From positions 1 through 64,000 of the forward strand of contig CAZJRD010000007.1 of NCBI GenBank assembly GCA_964548365.1: a stretch of DNA of 64,000 nucleotides, in the 5' to 3' direction. The translations under genes were made by a program, and so were the position numbers. The notes beneath the pieces are model-generated. The model ran no database searches. It worked only from the letters and a program-made list of their open reading frames with translations, and was not told where the DNA came from. Source of the DNA: B46-G9 sp964548365. GTDB lineage: Bacteria; Desulfobacterota; DSM-4660; Desulfatiglandales; Desulfatiglandaceae. Shown here piece after piece: positions 25,232 to 33,306 of this stretch (positions are counted from its first letter, which is position 1; each line of letters opens with the position of its first letter).

Positions 25232-26044
25232 TTAAAACGCATCTTCAGGAATGGGTACCCCTGCATGTACCTCCAGGTTGTTGATCTCCTCTATCTCCTT
25301 TTCCAGTTCCTTTGCCCTCTTCTTGAGCTTGCTGACCTGACGGTCGTTCGCCCCGGTGTAAATAACCACGTTACCGCTCTCACAGGTAACTCCCACATCA
25401 AAAAACGGGTCTACCAGGGCCGCCTTTACCTGGCAGGCCAGCCCCAGGTTCTTGATCTTCCTCCGATAACTTTCCGTGGCCTTGAACTGGTCCTTGGTTG
25501 CGGCCTCACAGATAAAATCGACCGCGTCAGGCACCGTCAGTGTGCTGATGTGGACAACCAAATCATACAGTGAGCTGTCCCAGGGGTCCACGCCGTACAG
25601 GGCCTTGGTCCATTTTCTTCGTTCTTCATCATCTCTCTGGAGAAGGATACGGGCATCCTCTTCGCTGATACCTTCCCGTTCCATCTCGGCCTTGATCCTG
25701 TCAGCCATATCCGCAATGATCCGCACCTTGAGCACATTGGGAACACCGGTAAGCAGCACATGCCCGGCAAGTCCATGATAGACAATATTATCGTTCGCCA
25801 CCCTGCACATAAGCGCACTGCGGATATACGCGATAAAAATCTGTTTCCCGTGTTTGAACCGGTCCAGGATGGAAGGGGCGTCATGGATGGCCCGTATGAG
25901 TTTCACCTCAGGAATATGAAAACGGTCGCTGGCTTCCAGGAGCACATCCCGGCTGACACATTCATACCCCAGCCGTTCGGCCACCCTCTCGGCCACATCT
26001 TTTCCCTTACTATACGACCCTCTTGATATTGTTATGATTGCCAT
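25232..26044 (-). CDS. cytidylate-kinase-like protein with BON-like tail, tandem paralogue
   Basis: The 270-residue protein starts MAIITISRGSYSKGKDVAER. This loop is the closest of the family to a true P-loop (SxGK). VSRDVLLEASDRF, IVYHGLAGHVLLTGVPNVLK and DPWDSSLYDLVVHISTLTV follow. The C-terminal 65 residues are BON-like (GLACQVKAALVDPFFDVGV to INNLEVHA). It forms a tandem pair with 24326-25150, separated by 81 bp, downstream of the SLC13-TrkA_C carrier. Confidence 0.8.
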   Translation of the reverse strand: MAIITISRGSYSKGKDVAERVAERLGYECVSRDVLLEASDRFHIPEVKLIRAIHDAPSILDRFKHGKQIFIAYIRSALMCRVANDNIVYHGLAGHVLLTGVPNVLKVRIIADMADRIKAEMEREGISEEDARILLQRDDEERRKWTKALYGVDPWDSSLYDLVVHISTLTVPDAVDFICEAATKDQFKATESYRRKIKNLGLACQVKAALVDPFFDVGVTCESGNVVIYTGANDRQVSKLKKRAKELEKEIEEINNLEVHAGVPIPEDAF

Positions 26045-26072
26045 ACTCTTCCTTTCTCTTCCGTATCACTGT

Positions 26073-27884
26073 CTAGACACCATAGATAAGATAGATCATT
26101 CCGATCATGACCACAATGAAAACAATACTTATTAACAGCCCGGCCTTCATGAAATCCACGCTCCGGTACCGCCCCGGACCCATATAAAGCGCATTCACCT
26201 GGTGCGTGGGCAGCATGAAGGAATTGCTTGTGGCAAGACCCACAACCAGCGCGGCCATGCGTGGATCGGCATGCGCTGCTATGGCCATATTCACCACCAG
26301 AGGGACAAGAAGCACGGTGGCACCAACGTTTGATATGACCAGGGTAAAAACAGTTGACAAAATCCCGATAACCGTGAGGAGGACAATCGGTTGCACACTG
26401 CCAATCGCATGCAACACCGCATGGGCGATCCACGCCGCCGTTCCCGTCTTCTCAGTTGCGATGCCCAGAGGGATGAGACCGGCGAGGAGAAAAATAGTCC
26501 GCCAGTCAACAGCCCGGTAAGCCTCATCAATACTGAGCACACGCGTGATAACCATGCCGAGAGCGCCGGTCATGAGGCTTACGGACAACTGGATCTTGAA
26601 TACCATGATCATGGTCAACGCGACCGCCAGCCAGAGTCCCGCCCACAGCGCCTTTTCAGGACGCATGAGTTCAACATCTATGGGAGTGGTAAAGAGCAGG
26701 CTCCTTTCCTCCTGGAGTAATTTGAGTCTGCGCCAGCTCCCCTGTATCAGGATCGCGTCTCCCACATCAAGGACAAGATCTCCTATCTCGGCCCGGTACG
26801 TCTCTCCATGTCGATAAATGGCAAGCGGCGTTACCCGGAAACGGTCCTGTAGTTTCAGCTGGTTGAGGGTTTTCCCGGCGACGGTGGAACGCGGAGCCAC
26901 AACGGCCTCAACGGTGCCTGAGATGGTATCGGAAACATCATCCTTGAAAATCTCCAACTCGTCCTTCAGCGTCATGCCCTCTTCTTCCGCCAAACGCTGG
27001 ACATCCTTTTCACGGCCATACACCAACAGGTCTATGTCCGATTGGATCTCCGCTTCCGGTCTGGGGGAAAGCAGCTTGAAATCAGGTGGTTCTATAACTC
27101 CTACCACGTTGACCAGATACCGCCGTTTAAGGTCTTCAACGAGCACCGGTTCACGGTAATGGGTAAAATCGGGAGGAGTGTGCAGTTCAAACGGGGCACC
27201 CAGTTCTTCCAGGGCATTTCGCAACCCGGACATTGCACCTTCCTCCTCAGACTCTACGGTTCCCTTGGGCAGGATGAACCTGCCGAAAAGGATAAAACAC
27301 GCAATCCCGCTTGCCACCAGCGCGATACCAATGGGAGTGACGTCAAACAAGTGGAAAGGTTTCAGATGAAAGGGCTCCAGGAGATCGTTGAGGAGGATCA
27401 GGGGGCTGCATCCCACCAGGGTAATAGTACCGCCCAGGATCGCGGAAAACCCGATGGGCATCAGGAGTCTGCTCAATGGAATCTTGAGCATCTTGCTTAC
27501 CCGTTGAATGGCCGGGAGGAACAGGGCCGCTGCTCCGATATTCTGCATAAAACTGGAGATACCCGCCACGGTCAACGATATGGCAATAACAACGCGTGAT
27601 TCGTTTCTCCCTGCAACCCGAAGCACCGGCCGCACCAGGCGATTAATCAATCCTGTCTTGTCCAGCCCGGCACCGATAATAATGACTGCTATGATGGAAA
27701 TCACCGCGTTACTGCTGAAACCGACAAAGGCCTCCTTTGCTGTTACAAGATGAAGCAGTGGCAGGGCTACCATCATGAGAATCGCCACGACATCAACCCG
27801 TATCCATTCGGCGATAAACAAGAAAATAGCTACCCCGATCATCATCATTACGAGGATCATTTCAGTGGTCAAAGGTTCCATCAA
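26073..27884 (-). CDS. SLC13-type transporter with two TrkA_C (RCK_C) domains
   Basis: The 603-residue inner-membrane protein has about 10-12 hydrophobic segments split by a central cytosolic region (about 210-395). The central region contains two TrkA_C-like units, of which VAPRSTVAGKTLNQLKLQDR to GDAILIQGSW is clear. Transport motifs include MQNIGAAALFLPAI, SNVGATVLLVPLVVNMAI and TSNSFMLPTHQVNALYMGPG. Such proteins carry anions or dicarboxylates, and RCK_C domains usually bind nucleotides or small ligands. It heads the leftward run with the two cytidylate-kinase-like proteins and the receiver/HK pair. Confidence 0.85.
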   Translation of the reverse strand: MMEPLTTEMILVMMMIGVAIFLFIAEWIRVDVVAILMMVALPLLHLVTAKEAFVGFSSNAVISIIAVIIIGAGLDKTGLINRLVRPVLRVAGRNESRVVIAISLTVAGISSFMQNIGAAALFLPAIQRVSKMLKIPLSRLLMPIGFSAILGGTITLVGCSPLILLNDLLEPFHLKPFHLFDVTPIGIALVASGIACFILFGRFILPKGTVESEEEGAMSGLRNALEELGAPFELHTPPDFTHYREPVLVEDLKRRYLVNVVGVIEPPDFKLLSPRPEAEIQSDIDLLVYGREKDVQRLAEEEGMTLKDELEIFKDDVSDTISGTVEAVVAPRSTVAGKTLNQLKLQDRFRVTPLAIYRHGETYRAEIGDLVLDVGDAILIQGSWRRLKLLQEERSLLFTTPIDVELMRPEKALWAGLWLAVALTMIMVFKIQLSVSLMTGALGMVITRVLSIDEAYRAVDWRTIFLLAGLIPLGIATEKTGTAAWIAHAVLHAIGSVQPIVLLTVIGILSTVFTLVISNVGATVLLVPLVVNMAIAAHADPRMAALVVGLATSNSFMLPTHQVNALYMGPGRYRSVDFMKAGLLISIVFIVVMIGMIYLIYGV

Positions 27885-28264
27885 TCAGTATCCTCTTGCA
27901 TCTCATCAAAACAGAATAGTGCATCATTCCGAAACATGGTCAAATTTACGAATCATAGGAAAAAGAAAGGGTATAAGTCAAGAATAAATCAGCGCTTTTG
28001 GTCTACTACGCGCGCACCCGAAGAAGCACTGAAAAAATGCATAGTCCTACGGAAAAAATAATGCTATAAGGCAGGAAAACGGCGGGGTTTTGCTGAAAAA
28101 ACACTATAAATAAGGTGAGTTGCCATAAGAAGCATTCTACGCCACAAAGGGAGTCCGAAACGAGTGTTGAGGTCTTTTGAAAAGGATTCATCCGGTGCAT
28201 CCTAACGCTTTTTCTCACTAGAGGAACACTTTTTGTCCGGAACGTATCGAGGAGGAGTTTCATA
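27885..28264. other. 380-bp divergent intergenic region
   Basis: It lies between the leftward SLC13 gene and the rightward kinase gene, so promoters for both must be here. The region is AT-rich. I found no GG-N10-GC site with acceptable flanks on either strand, no TTTACA-N3-TGTAAA palindrome, and no clear -35/-10 pair. There is no ORF or RNA gene to report. Confidence 0.5.
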
Positions 28265-29677
28265 ATGAAAACAATCCGGGGAAAAATAACGATTTTTTTC
28301 ATCTTTTGCCTCGTTTTCGTCGGCCTCCTTACTGGGCTTTATTATGAAAACACCATTCCCCTGAGAAAAAAACTTGTTATCATAGAAAATTTTGATGATC
28401 TCCTGAACAATATCCTGGAATTGAGACGCTACGAAAAGAATTTCACGTACTATCACGATACTGAAAGTCTGGATGAAAGCGTGTTTTATCTCTTCAAAAT
28501 TGAGGATCAATGTAAACGATTGGCCAAGGATATCAACCGTGTTGTCGGCCCTAATGAGTATGTGAGTTTTCGTCGAAATATAATTGATTACAAGCATGCT
28601 CTCGAACAAAACCTGGACAGTGTCAAGACGGGTAACGGAAATACCAGGCTGGAGGAAATCAGATCCAAAGGCAAGGCTCTAGTGGATTTTGCCCAGGCGC
28701 TTATCAAGGTCAAACGTAGGCGGATTGACCGGGTCCTCAATCGCAGTCTCATCTTTCCTCTGATCGCTATTGTCGCGTTTATCCTGCTCATTGGGGTGGT
28801 TATTCAGCTGCTCAATCAAGGTATCCTGAGGCCCCTTTCCCTCGTTGAGCGGGCCACCGAGGAAGTGGCTAAGGAAACATTCACACCCATTTCTTATCCG
28901 ACAGGAAAACAGGACGAGATATCACGCCTTGTCGCCGGCTTCAATAAGATGGCCCAGGAACTGGAATCAAGGCAGGAGCAATTACTCCAATCCAGGAAAA
29001 TGGCATCCATTGGGACTTTTACATCAGGTATCGCCCATGAACTCAATAATCCAATCAACAATATTTCCCTGGTTGTTGAATCCTTGATGGAAGATGATGA
29101 GACAATGAGCCACGCTGAACGGATGCGGCTTTACGAGGATCTTATGAATCAGGCGGACCGATCCAGTGAGATAGTGCGGAATCTTCTTGAGTTTTCGCGG
29201 GCCAGACATCCTCGTTTGGAAGAAGTTTCCCTGGAAAGGCTGGTGGACAAAACAGCCCGACTGGTAAAAAACGAACTCCGCCTGAATCACATCACATTTT
29301 CCAAAGAGATTCAGGGCCAGATACCACCTCTGGAGTTAGACAAAAGCGGGCTGCAGCAAGTCTTGCTCAACCTGTATCTCAACAGCATTCAGGCCATGGA
29401 TGGAGGAGGAGATCTGAAAGTAGTCGTCGAACTGGATCATACCGGAAATGAGTTGAGAATGGACGTAAAAGATACGGGGAAAGGCATCTCCCCCGAGCAT
29501 CTTCAGTCTATTTTCGACCCTTTTTTTTCAACAAAAAAAGAGGGAGAAGGGACCGGTTTGGGGCTTTCAGTCTCTTACAATATCATCAAGAAACTCGGAG
29601 GCCGAATAGAAGTGAAAAGCCGCCCGGGAAAGGGCACTTGTTTTTCAATATTTCTTCCCCTGGGTGAGAAAAAATGA
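28265..29677 (+). CDS. membrane sensor histidine kinase with helical-bundle sensor (RRxEKNF type)
   Basis: The 470-residue kinase has a membrane segment at about 7-27, a periplasmic helical bundle containing ILELRRYEKNFTYYHDTESL, a second membrane segment at about 158-180, HAMP, H-box FTSGIAHELNNPINNISL, and a full ATPase (DTGKGISPEHLQSIFDPF, GTGLGLSVS). GAGGAGG precedes the ATG. Its stop overlaps the start of the sigma54 activator (ATGA), marking a cognate pair. It strongly resembles the kinase at 36694. Confidence 0.92.
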   Translation: MKTIRGKITIFFIFCLVFVGLLTGLYYENTIPLRKKLVIIENFDDLLNNILELRRYEKNFTYYHDTESLDESVFYLFKIEDQCKRLAKDINRVVGPNEYVSFRRNIIDYKHALEQNLDSVKTGNGNTRLEEIRSKGKALVDFAQALIKVKRRRIDRVLNRSLIFPLIAIVAFILLIGVVIQLLNQGILRPLSLVERATEEVAKETFTPISYPTGKQDEISRLVAGFNKMAQELESRQEQLLQSRKMASIGTFTSGIAHELNNPINNISLVVESLMEDDETMSHAERMRLYEDLMNQADRSSEIVRNLLEFSRARHPRLEEVSLERLVDKTARLVKNELRLNHITFSKEIQGQIPPLELDKSGLQQVLLNLYLNSIQAMDGGGDLKVVVELDHTGNELRMDVKDTGKGISPEHLQSIFDPFFSTKKEGEGTGLGLSVSYNIIKKLGGRIEVKSRPGKGTCFSIFLPLGEKK

Positions 29678-31038
29678 AACAATCCAATGAAATTCAATCC
29701 CACCGGGTGGCGATCATAGACGACGAACCCGTGGCCTGCCGTGAAATAAGAAGGGCTCTCGAGAAAGACCATTGTCGCGTAGACATCTTTCACGACGGAG
29801 AATCTGCGTTAAAGAAATTGAGTACTGACCCCTGCGATCTGGTCCTTTGTGATCTCAGGCTCCCAGGCATGAACGGGCTGCAAGTCCTCAAGAAGATAAA
29901 GCGAGAAGATCCCCGAACCGAGGTGATTATCATCACTGCTTACAGCACCGTTGAGACGGCCATAGAGGCCATTCGCGCAGGGGCATTTCATTATGTTACA
30001 AAACCGGTCAAGATCGCTGAACTTCGATCCCTTGTTTCACGTTCTCTCGAAAAAGTGCGTTTAGTGAAAGAGAAAGAAGCACTCAAAAAGGCCCTTTTCT
30101 CCAAGACCCGGAACCATGATCTCATCGGCCACAGTCATGCAATCGGGGAAGTTCGAAGGCTCGTTCGCAAAGTGGCCGACCTCAACTGCAATGTCCTCAT
30201 TCAAGGAGAGAGCGGAACCGGCAAGGAAATTGTTGCCCGATCCCTCCACTTTCACAGCCTGAGACGTGAGAAACCCTTTGTCTCTTTTAACTGCGGCGGC
30301 TTTACCCAGGAACTCATCGCCAATGAACTTTTCGGCCACGAAAAGGGTGCCTTCACTGGAGCCGTGGATACCAAGGTGGGACTCCTGGAGGCCGCAGACA
30401 AGGGGACCATCTTCCTCGATGAGATCGGCGAAATGCCCACCAGTATGCAGGTCAAACTACTCCGTTTTGTTCAAGAGAGAACCGTGCTGCGCGTTGGAGG
30501 AATCAAGCCTATTCCGGTGGATGTGCGTTTGATCGCGGCCAGCAATCAAGACCTCAAAGCATTGATAAGAGACAAGAAATTCCGGGAAGATCTTTACTTT
30601 CGCCTCAATGTAGTGCTTATTTCACTGCCGTCTTTGCGAACCAGGAGAGAGGATATTCCCATCCTGATCAGCCATTTTCTGGAACAGTACAGAGCTTTGT
30701 TCGGGAAGCACGTTACGGGTCTTGACTCCGAGGCCATGGAGATACTTCTTCGATACCCATTCCCGGGCAACGTTCGCGAGTTGGAAAACATCATCGAGCG
30801 GACCGTGGCACTCACTGACCGGCCTGTTATCAACCCCAAAGACCTGCCCACCGACCTTCAGCAGCTTTCCATCAGCGCCCTGGACAACGGCCTGCTCCTT
30901 TCTTTGGAAGAAAAGGAGAAAGAATACATCCACCAGGTCCTTATCCGGACCAATTTCAGGAAAGGGCTTACCGCCGAAATACTGAAAGTCCCGCGAACAA
31001 CACTCTGGCGAAAAATGAAAAAATTCGGTCTCACCTAG
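29674..31038 (+). CDS. sigma54-dependent NtrC-family response regulator, second activator
   Basis: The 454-residue activator has a receiver (acceptor Asp60 in LVLCDLRLPG), an AAA+ domain with GESGTGKE and GAFTGA, and a C-terminal Fis-type helix-turn-helix (GLTAEILKVPRTTLWRKMKK). It is coupled to the kinase upstream. Directly after its stop codon come two copies of a TTTCA-N3-TGAAAC palindrome and a sigma54 promoter, so it most likely activates the genes from 31.3 kb on (inference from position). Confidence 0.93.
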   Translation: MKQSNEIQSHRVAIIDDEPVACREIRRALEKDHCRVDIFHDGESALKKLSTDPCDLVLCDLRLPGMNGLQVLKKIKREDPRTEVIIITAYSTVETAIEAIRAGAFHYVTKPVKIAELRSLVSRSLEKVRLVKEKEALKKALFSKTRNHDLIGHSHAIGEVRRLVRKVADLNCNVLIQGESGTGKEIVARSLHFHSLRREKPFVSFNCGGFTQELIANELFGHEKGAFTGAVDTKVGLLEAADKGTIFLDEIGEMPTSMQVKLLRFVQERTVLRVGGIKPIPVDVRLIAASNQDLKALIRDKKFREDLYFRLNVVLISLPSLRTRREDIPILISHFLEQYRALFGKHVTGLDSEAMEILLRYPFPGNVRELENIIERTVALTDRPVINPKDLPTDLQQLSISALDNGLLLSLEEKEKEYIHQVLIRTNFRKGLTAEILKVPRTTLWRKMKKFGLT

Positions 31039-31070
31039 ACCCGGTTTCTTCATCTTCTCTGTTTCCTCTT

Positions 31071-31084
31071 TTTCAATCTGAAAC
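31071..31084. promoter_or_regulatory. candidate enhancer for the second sigma54 activator, distal copy
   Basis: TTTCAATCTGAAAC contains an inverted repeat TTTCA-N3-TGAAA. It lies about 164 bp upstream of the -12 element at 31241 and matches the proximal copy at 12 of 14 positions. Confidence 0.65.
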
Positions 31085-31150
31085 AACATGCAAAACTCTT
31101 TGTTTTCATAGGATGAATTGGTCAGATCACTTTTTCGTCGGCCATTCCTG

Positions 31151-31164
31151 TTTCATGCTGAAAC
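31151..31164. promoter_or_regulatory. candidate enhancer for the second sigma54 activator, proximal copy
   Basis: TTTCATGCTGAAAC, with a G before it, gives a perfect GTTTCA-N3-TGAAAC inverted repeat. It is 80 bp from the distal copy (close to a whole number of helical turns) and about 84 bp upstream of the -12 element. Confidence 0.7.
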
Positions 31165-31227
31165 GCTTCAATGCTGTATTTTCCCGCTTACAAGCATAAC
31201 TCACTGAAAATAAAAGACCATTTGTTT

Positions 31228-31243
31228 TGGCACAATTTTTGTT
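31228..31243 (+). promoter_or_regulatory. sigma54 (-24/-12) promoter
   Basis: TGGCACAATTTTTGTT has a perfect TGGCAC at -24 and GG-N10-GT, so the -12 GC is replaced by GT. With two palindromes upstream and a sigma54 activator gene adjacent, it is a good candidate. The start of transcription should be near 31254, with a leader of about 47 nt to the TTG at 31301. Confidence 0.7.
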
Positions 31244-31300
31244 AATGGCGTGTATTGTGATGAAAGGTGTGATGAGAAGAATTCATGAGGAGGCCCTACA

Positions 31301-31696
31301 TTGGCTAGTCAGAAGAGAATCCTGGTGCCCCTGGGCCCACAGGGTAATGACCTGAAAGGCATTTACCATGCCCTTGCACTTGCTGAAAGGATGAAGGCCA
31401 AGATTCTCATCCTGCAGATTGAAGACCTGGAGGAGATCAACGGAAGTAGCCGGTTAAAAGAAAAAGTCCTCCTTGACCTGGTCAACACCGCTTCACAGGA
31501 GGGCCTGACCGTTTCTCATCACATTGCTTACGGCGCATTGGGAAAGGAAGTCCTGGACTTCATAAGAAAGGAGTCCATAGAGCTGGTGGTCCTTGGAGAA
31601 GATGATCAAATGGCCCAAGCCCTCGTCCGGATCAGGACAAGGGTACCTATTCAGATCATCCAGGTGAAGGAAAAGAACAACGTGAACTATCTCTGA
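31301..31696 (+). CDS. short universal-stress-protein-like protein (TTG start)
   Basis: The 131-residue protein from TTG 31301 (GAGGAGG before it) starts KRILVPLGPQGNDLKGIYHA with a Usp-like first strand and ends VRIRTRVPIQIIQV. The usual G-x2-G-x9-GS ATP motif is absent (LGEDDQMAQALVRIRT in its place), so it is a non-ATP-binding variant. It is the first gene after the sigma54 promoter. Confidence 0.72.
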   Translation: MASQKRILVPLGPQGNDLKGIYHALALAERMKAKILILQIEDLEEINGSSRLKEKVLLDLVNTASQEGLTVSHHIAYGALGKEVLDFIRKESIELVVLGEDDQMAQALVRIRTRVPIQIIQVKEKNNVNYL

Positions 31697-31714
31697 AAGG
31701 GAGGTTAACGCAGT

Positions 31715-33235
31715 ATGTCTATCATTATGATTTCGAGTGCAGCTCACAGCACCGCTGAAGAGCTTGCCCAAAGCCTGGCAAAAAAAACGGGTTGGCCTTC
31801 GCTGAGCAGGACCGAGCTGGTGGAAAAAGCACGAGAACATGGAATCAAATTGGGACGCCTCGAGACTTCCATCATCAAATCCCCTGTGGTACCTGAAAGA
31901 TTGGCCAAGGAAAAAGACCTCTACCTGGCCTTTATTACGACGATCCTTTGCGAAAAGGGCAAAGGAGGCAATCTCATCTATCAAGGAAGGGCAGGTCATC
32001 TTCTCCTGCCCGCGGTCACGCATCGGCTCCGGGTGGGATTGATGACGCCCAGCGAAATGCGGATCGAGAATGCCATGAGGGAATTGAGGCTGCCGAGAGA
32101 AAAAGCCGAGGTCTACCTCAACCAATTGGACGAGGATTTTGACAAATGGGTACGTTATGTCCACGGTGTGGAGCGCCTGGACCCTGGCCAATATGATCTC
32201 TTTGTCAATCTCCATAATGTCAGCCTCCCGAATATATCTGCAACCCTATGCAGCATGGCCGAATTGCCGGACTTCCAGCCAACTCCTGCAAGCCTAAGGT
32301 TAATGGACAATATTGACCTGACCGCCAGGGCGAGAGTACTCCTCGCAACCCATGAGCTGACCCAAAATTTGGATCTGGGGATACGAGCCGTGGATCGCGT
32401 GGTTACGGTAACCTATATGCCCCGTCAAGAGGGAGGTGCGGAGGCAATCCTGGAAGTATTGAAGCAACTCAAAGGATGCAAAGAAGCCAGGTGCACCATG
32501 GCAGAGACCAACATCCTCTGGGTTCAGGAATCTTTCAGCCCTGACTCCGAGAATTTTGAGGAAATTGTCCAGCTGTCAAGGCGGTGGGGTGCAGCCGTAG
32601 AGCTCCTCCGGGTTGTTCCAGGTTCCCAGCACATTCAAGCCTTGTCTGGAGAACAACCCAAAGGGGAGAAAGTTCCTGATCGAAGATCAGAACGAGATGC
32701 TTACAACGGCGGGGTGGAAGACGACGGGATGGAGTCTGAGGCGGAAGATAGCGGGCTTACCCAAACAACGGAAGCGCTGGTATCCATGGGCCGTTCCGCC
32801 GGAGGTGAAACAATCTATGGATCAAAGGATGACATCATTGAAAAGATACGGGGTGAAACAAACTGTTCCCTGGTCGTCCTGGGAAATCTATTTCTTCAGA
32901 AAGGTCATGAGGCCCGAATGCGCATGATGCGAGAGCTCTCACTGGCCATCCACGAAAGGCTGAAGGCGCCGGTCATCACGGCTGATGAAATGAAGGCACG
33001 GTTCCTTTTTGGCAAAAGACAGGCGATGAGGCTCTTGGTTTTTACTGCGATGGTCATTTGCGTCTATGCCCTCGTTTTTTCTTTTCAGGGCCCCATCATG
33101 AATTTCCTGGGTGGAGAACTTCACGACCAGTGGAGATGGCTGGCATCAATCGGCGTGGCCCTATTTGTTCCTCTTGTCGCCTATGGATACAGTACGGTGA
33201 CAGGGTTGCTTTTGAAATTGATCGGGATTGATTAG
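31715..33235 (+). CDS. membrane-anchored fusion: cytidylate-kinase-like, BON-like and USP-like regions
   Basis: In this 506-residue protein, residues 1-190 follow the cytidylate-kinase-like pattern (NLIYQGRAGHLLLPAVTHRL, QYDLFVNLHNVSLPNISATL), but the loop reads SSAAHSTAEELAQ with no P-loop. Residues about 192-265 are BON-like, about 265-430 contain a USP-like unit (NILWVQESFSPDS, NCSLVVLGNLFLQKGHEARM) broken by an acidic low-complexity stretch, and two membrane segments follow at about 440-462 and 475-500. The first 430 residues should face the cytosol. Kinase activity is unlikely; a membrane-bound sensor or scaffold is more plausible. Confidence 0.72.
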   Translation: MSIIMISSAAHSTAEELAQSLAKKTGWPSLSRTELVEKAREHGIKLGRLETSIIKSPVVPERLAKEKDLYLAFITTILCEKGKGGNLIYQGRAGHLLLPAVTHRLRVGLMTPSEMRIENAMRELRLPREKAEVYLNQLDEDFDKWVRYVHGVERLDPGQYDLFVNLHNVSLPNISATLCSMAELPDFQPTPASLRLMDNIDLTARARVLLATHELTQNLDLGIRAVDRVVTVTYMPRQEGGAEAILEVLKQLKGCKEARCTMAETNILWVQESFSPDSENFEEIVQLSRRWGAAVELLRVVPGSQHIQALSGEQPKGEKVPDRRSERDAYNGGVEDDGMESEAEDSGLTQTTEALVSMGRSAGGETIYGSKDDIIEKIRGETNCSLVVLGNLFLQKGHEARMRMMRELSLAIHERLKAPVITADEMKARFLFGKRQAMRLLVFTAMVICVYALVFSFQGPIMNFLGGELHDQWRWLASIGVALFVPLVAYGYSTVTGLLLKLIGID

Positions 33236-33306
33236 ACGCGGGACGATTTTCCATGGAATGAGTCAGAAAGGCACAGGGCATCTGACTAAAACGAAGGAGG
33301 TCGAAA

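Noticed and set aside
28128..28145. Possible leftward sigma54 site TGGCGTAGAATGCT before the SLC13-RCK_C gene
   Set aside because: Spacing is GG-N8-GC, not N10, and no enhancer palindrome is nearby.
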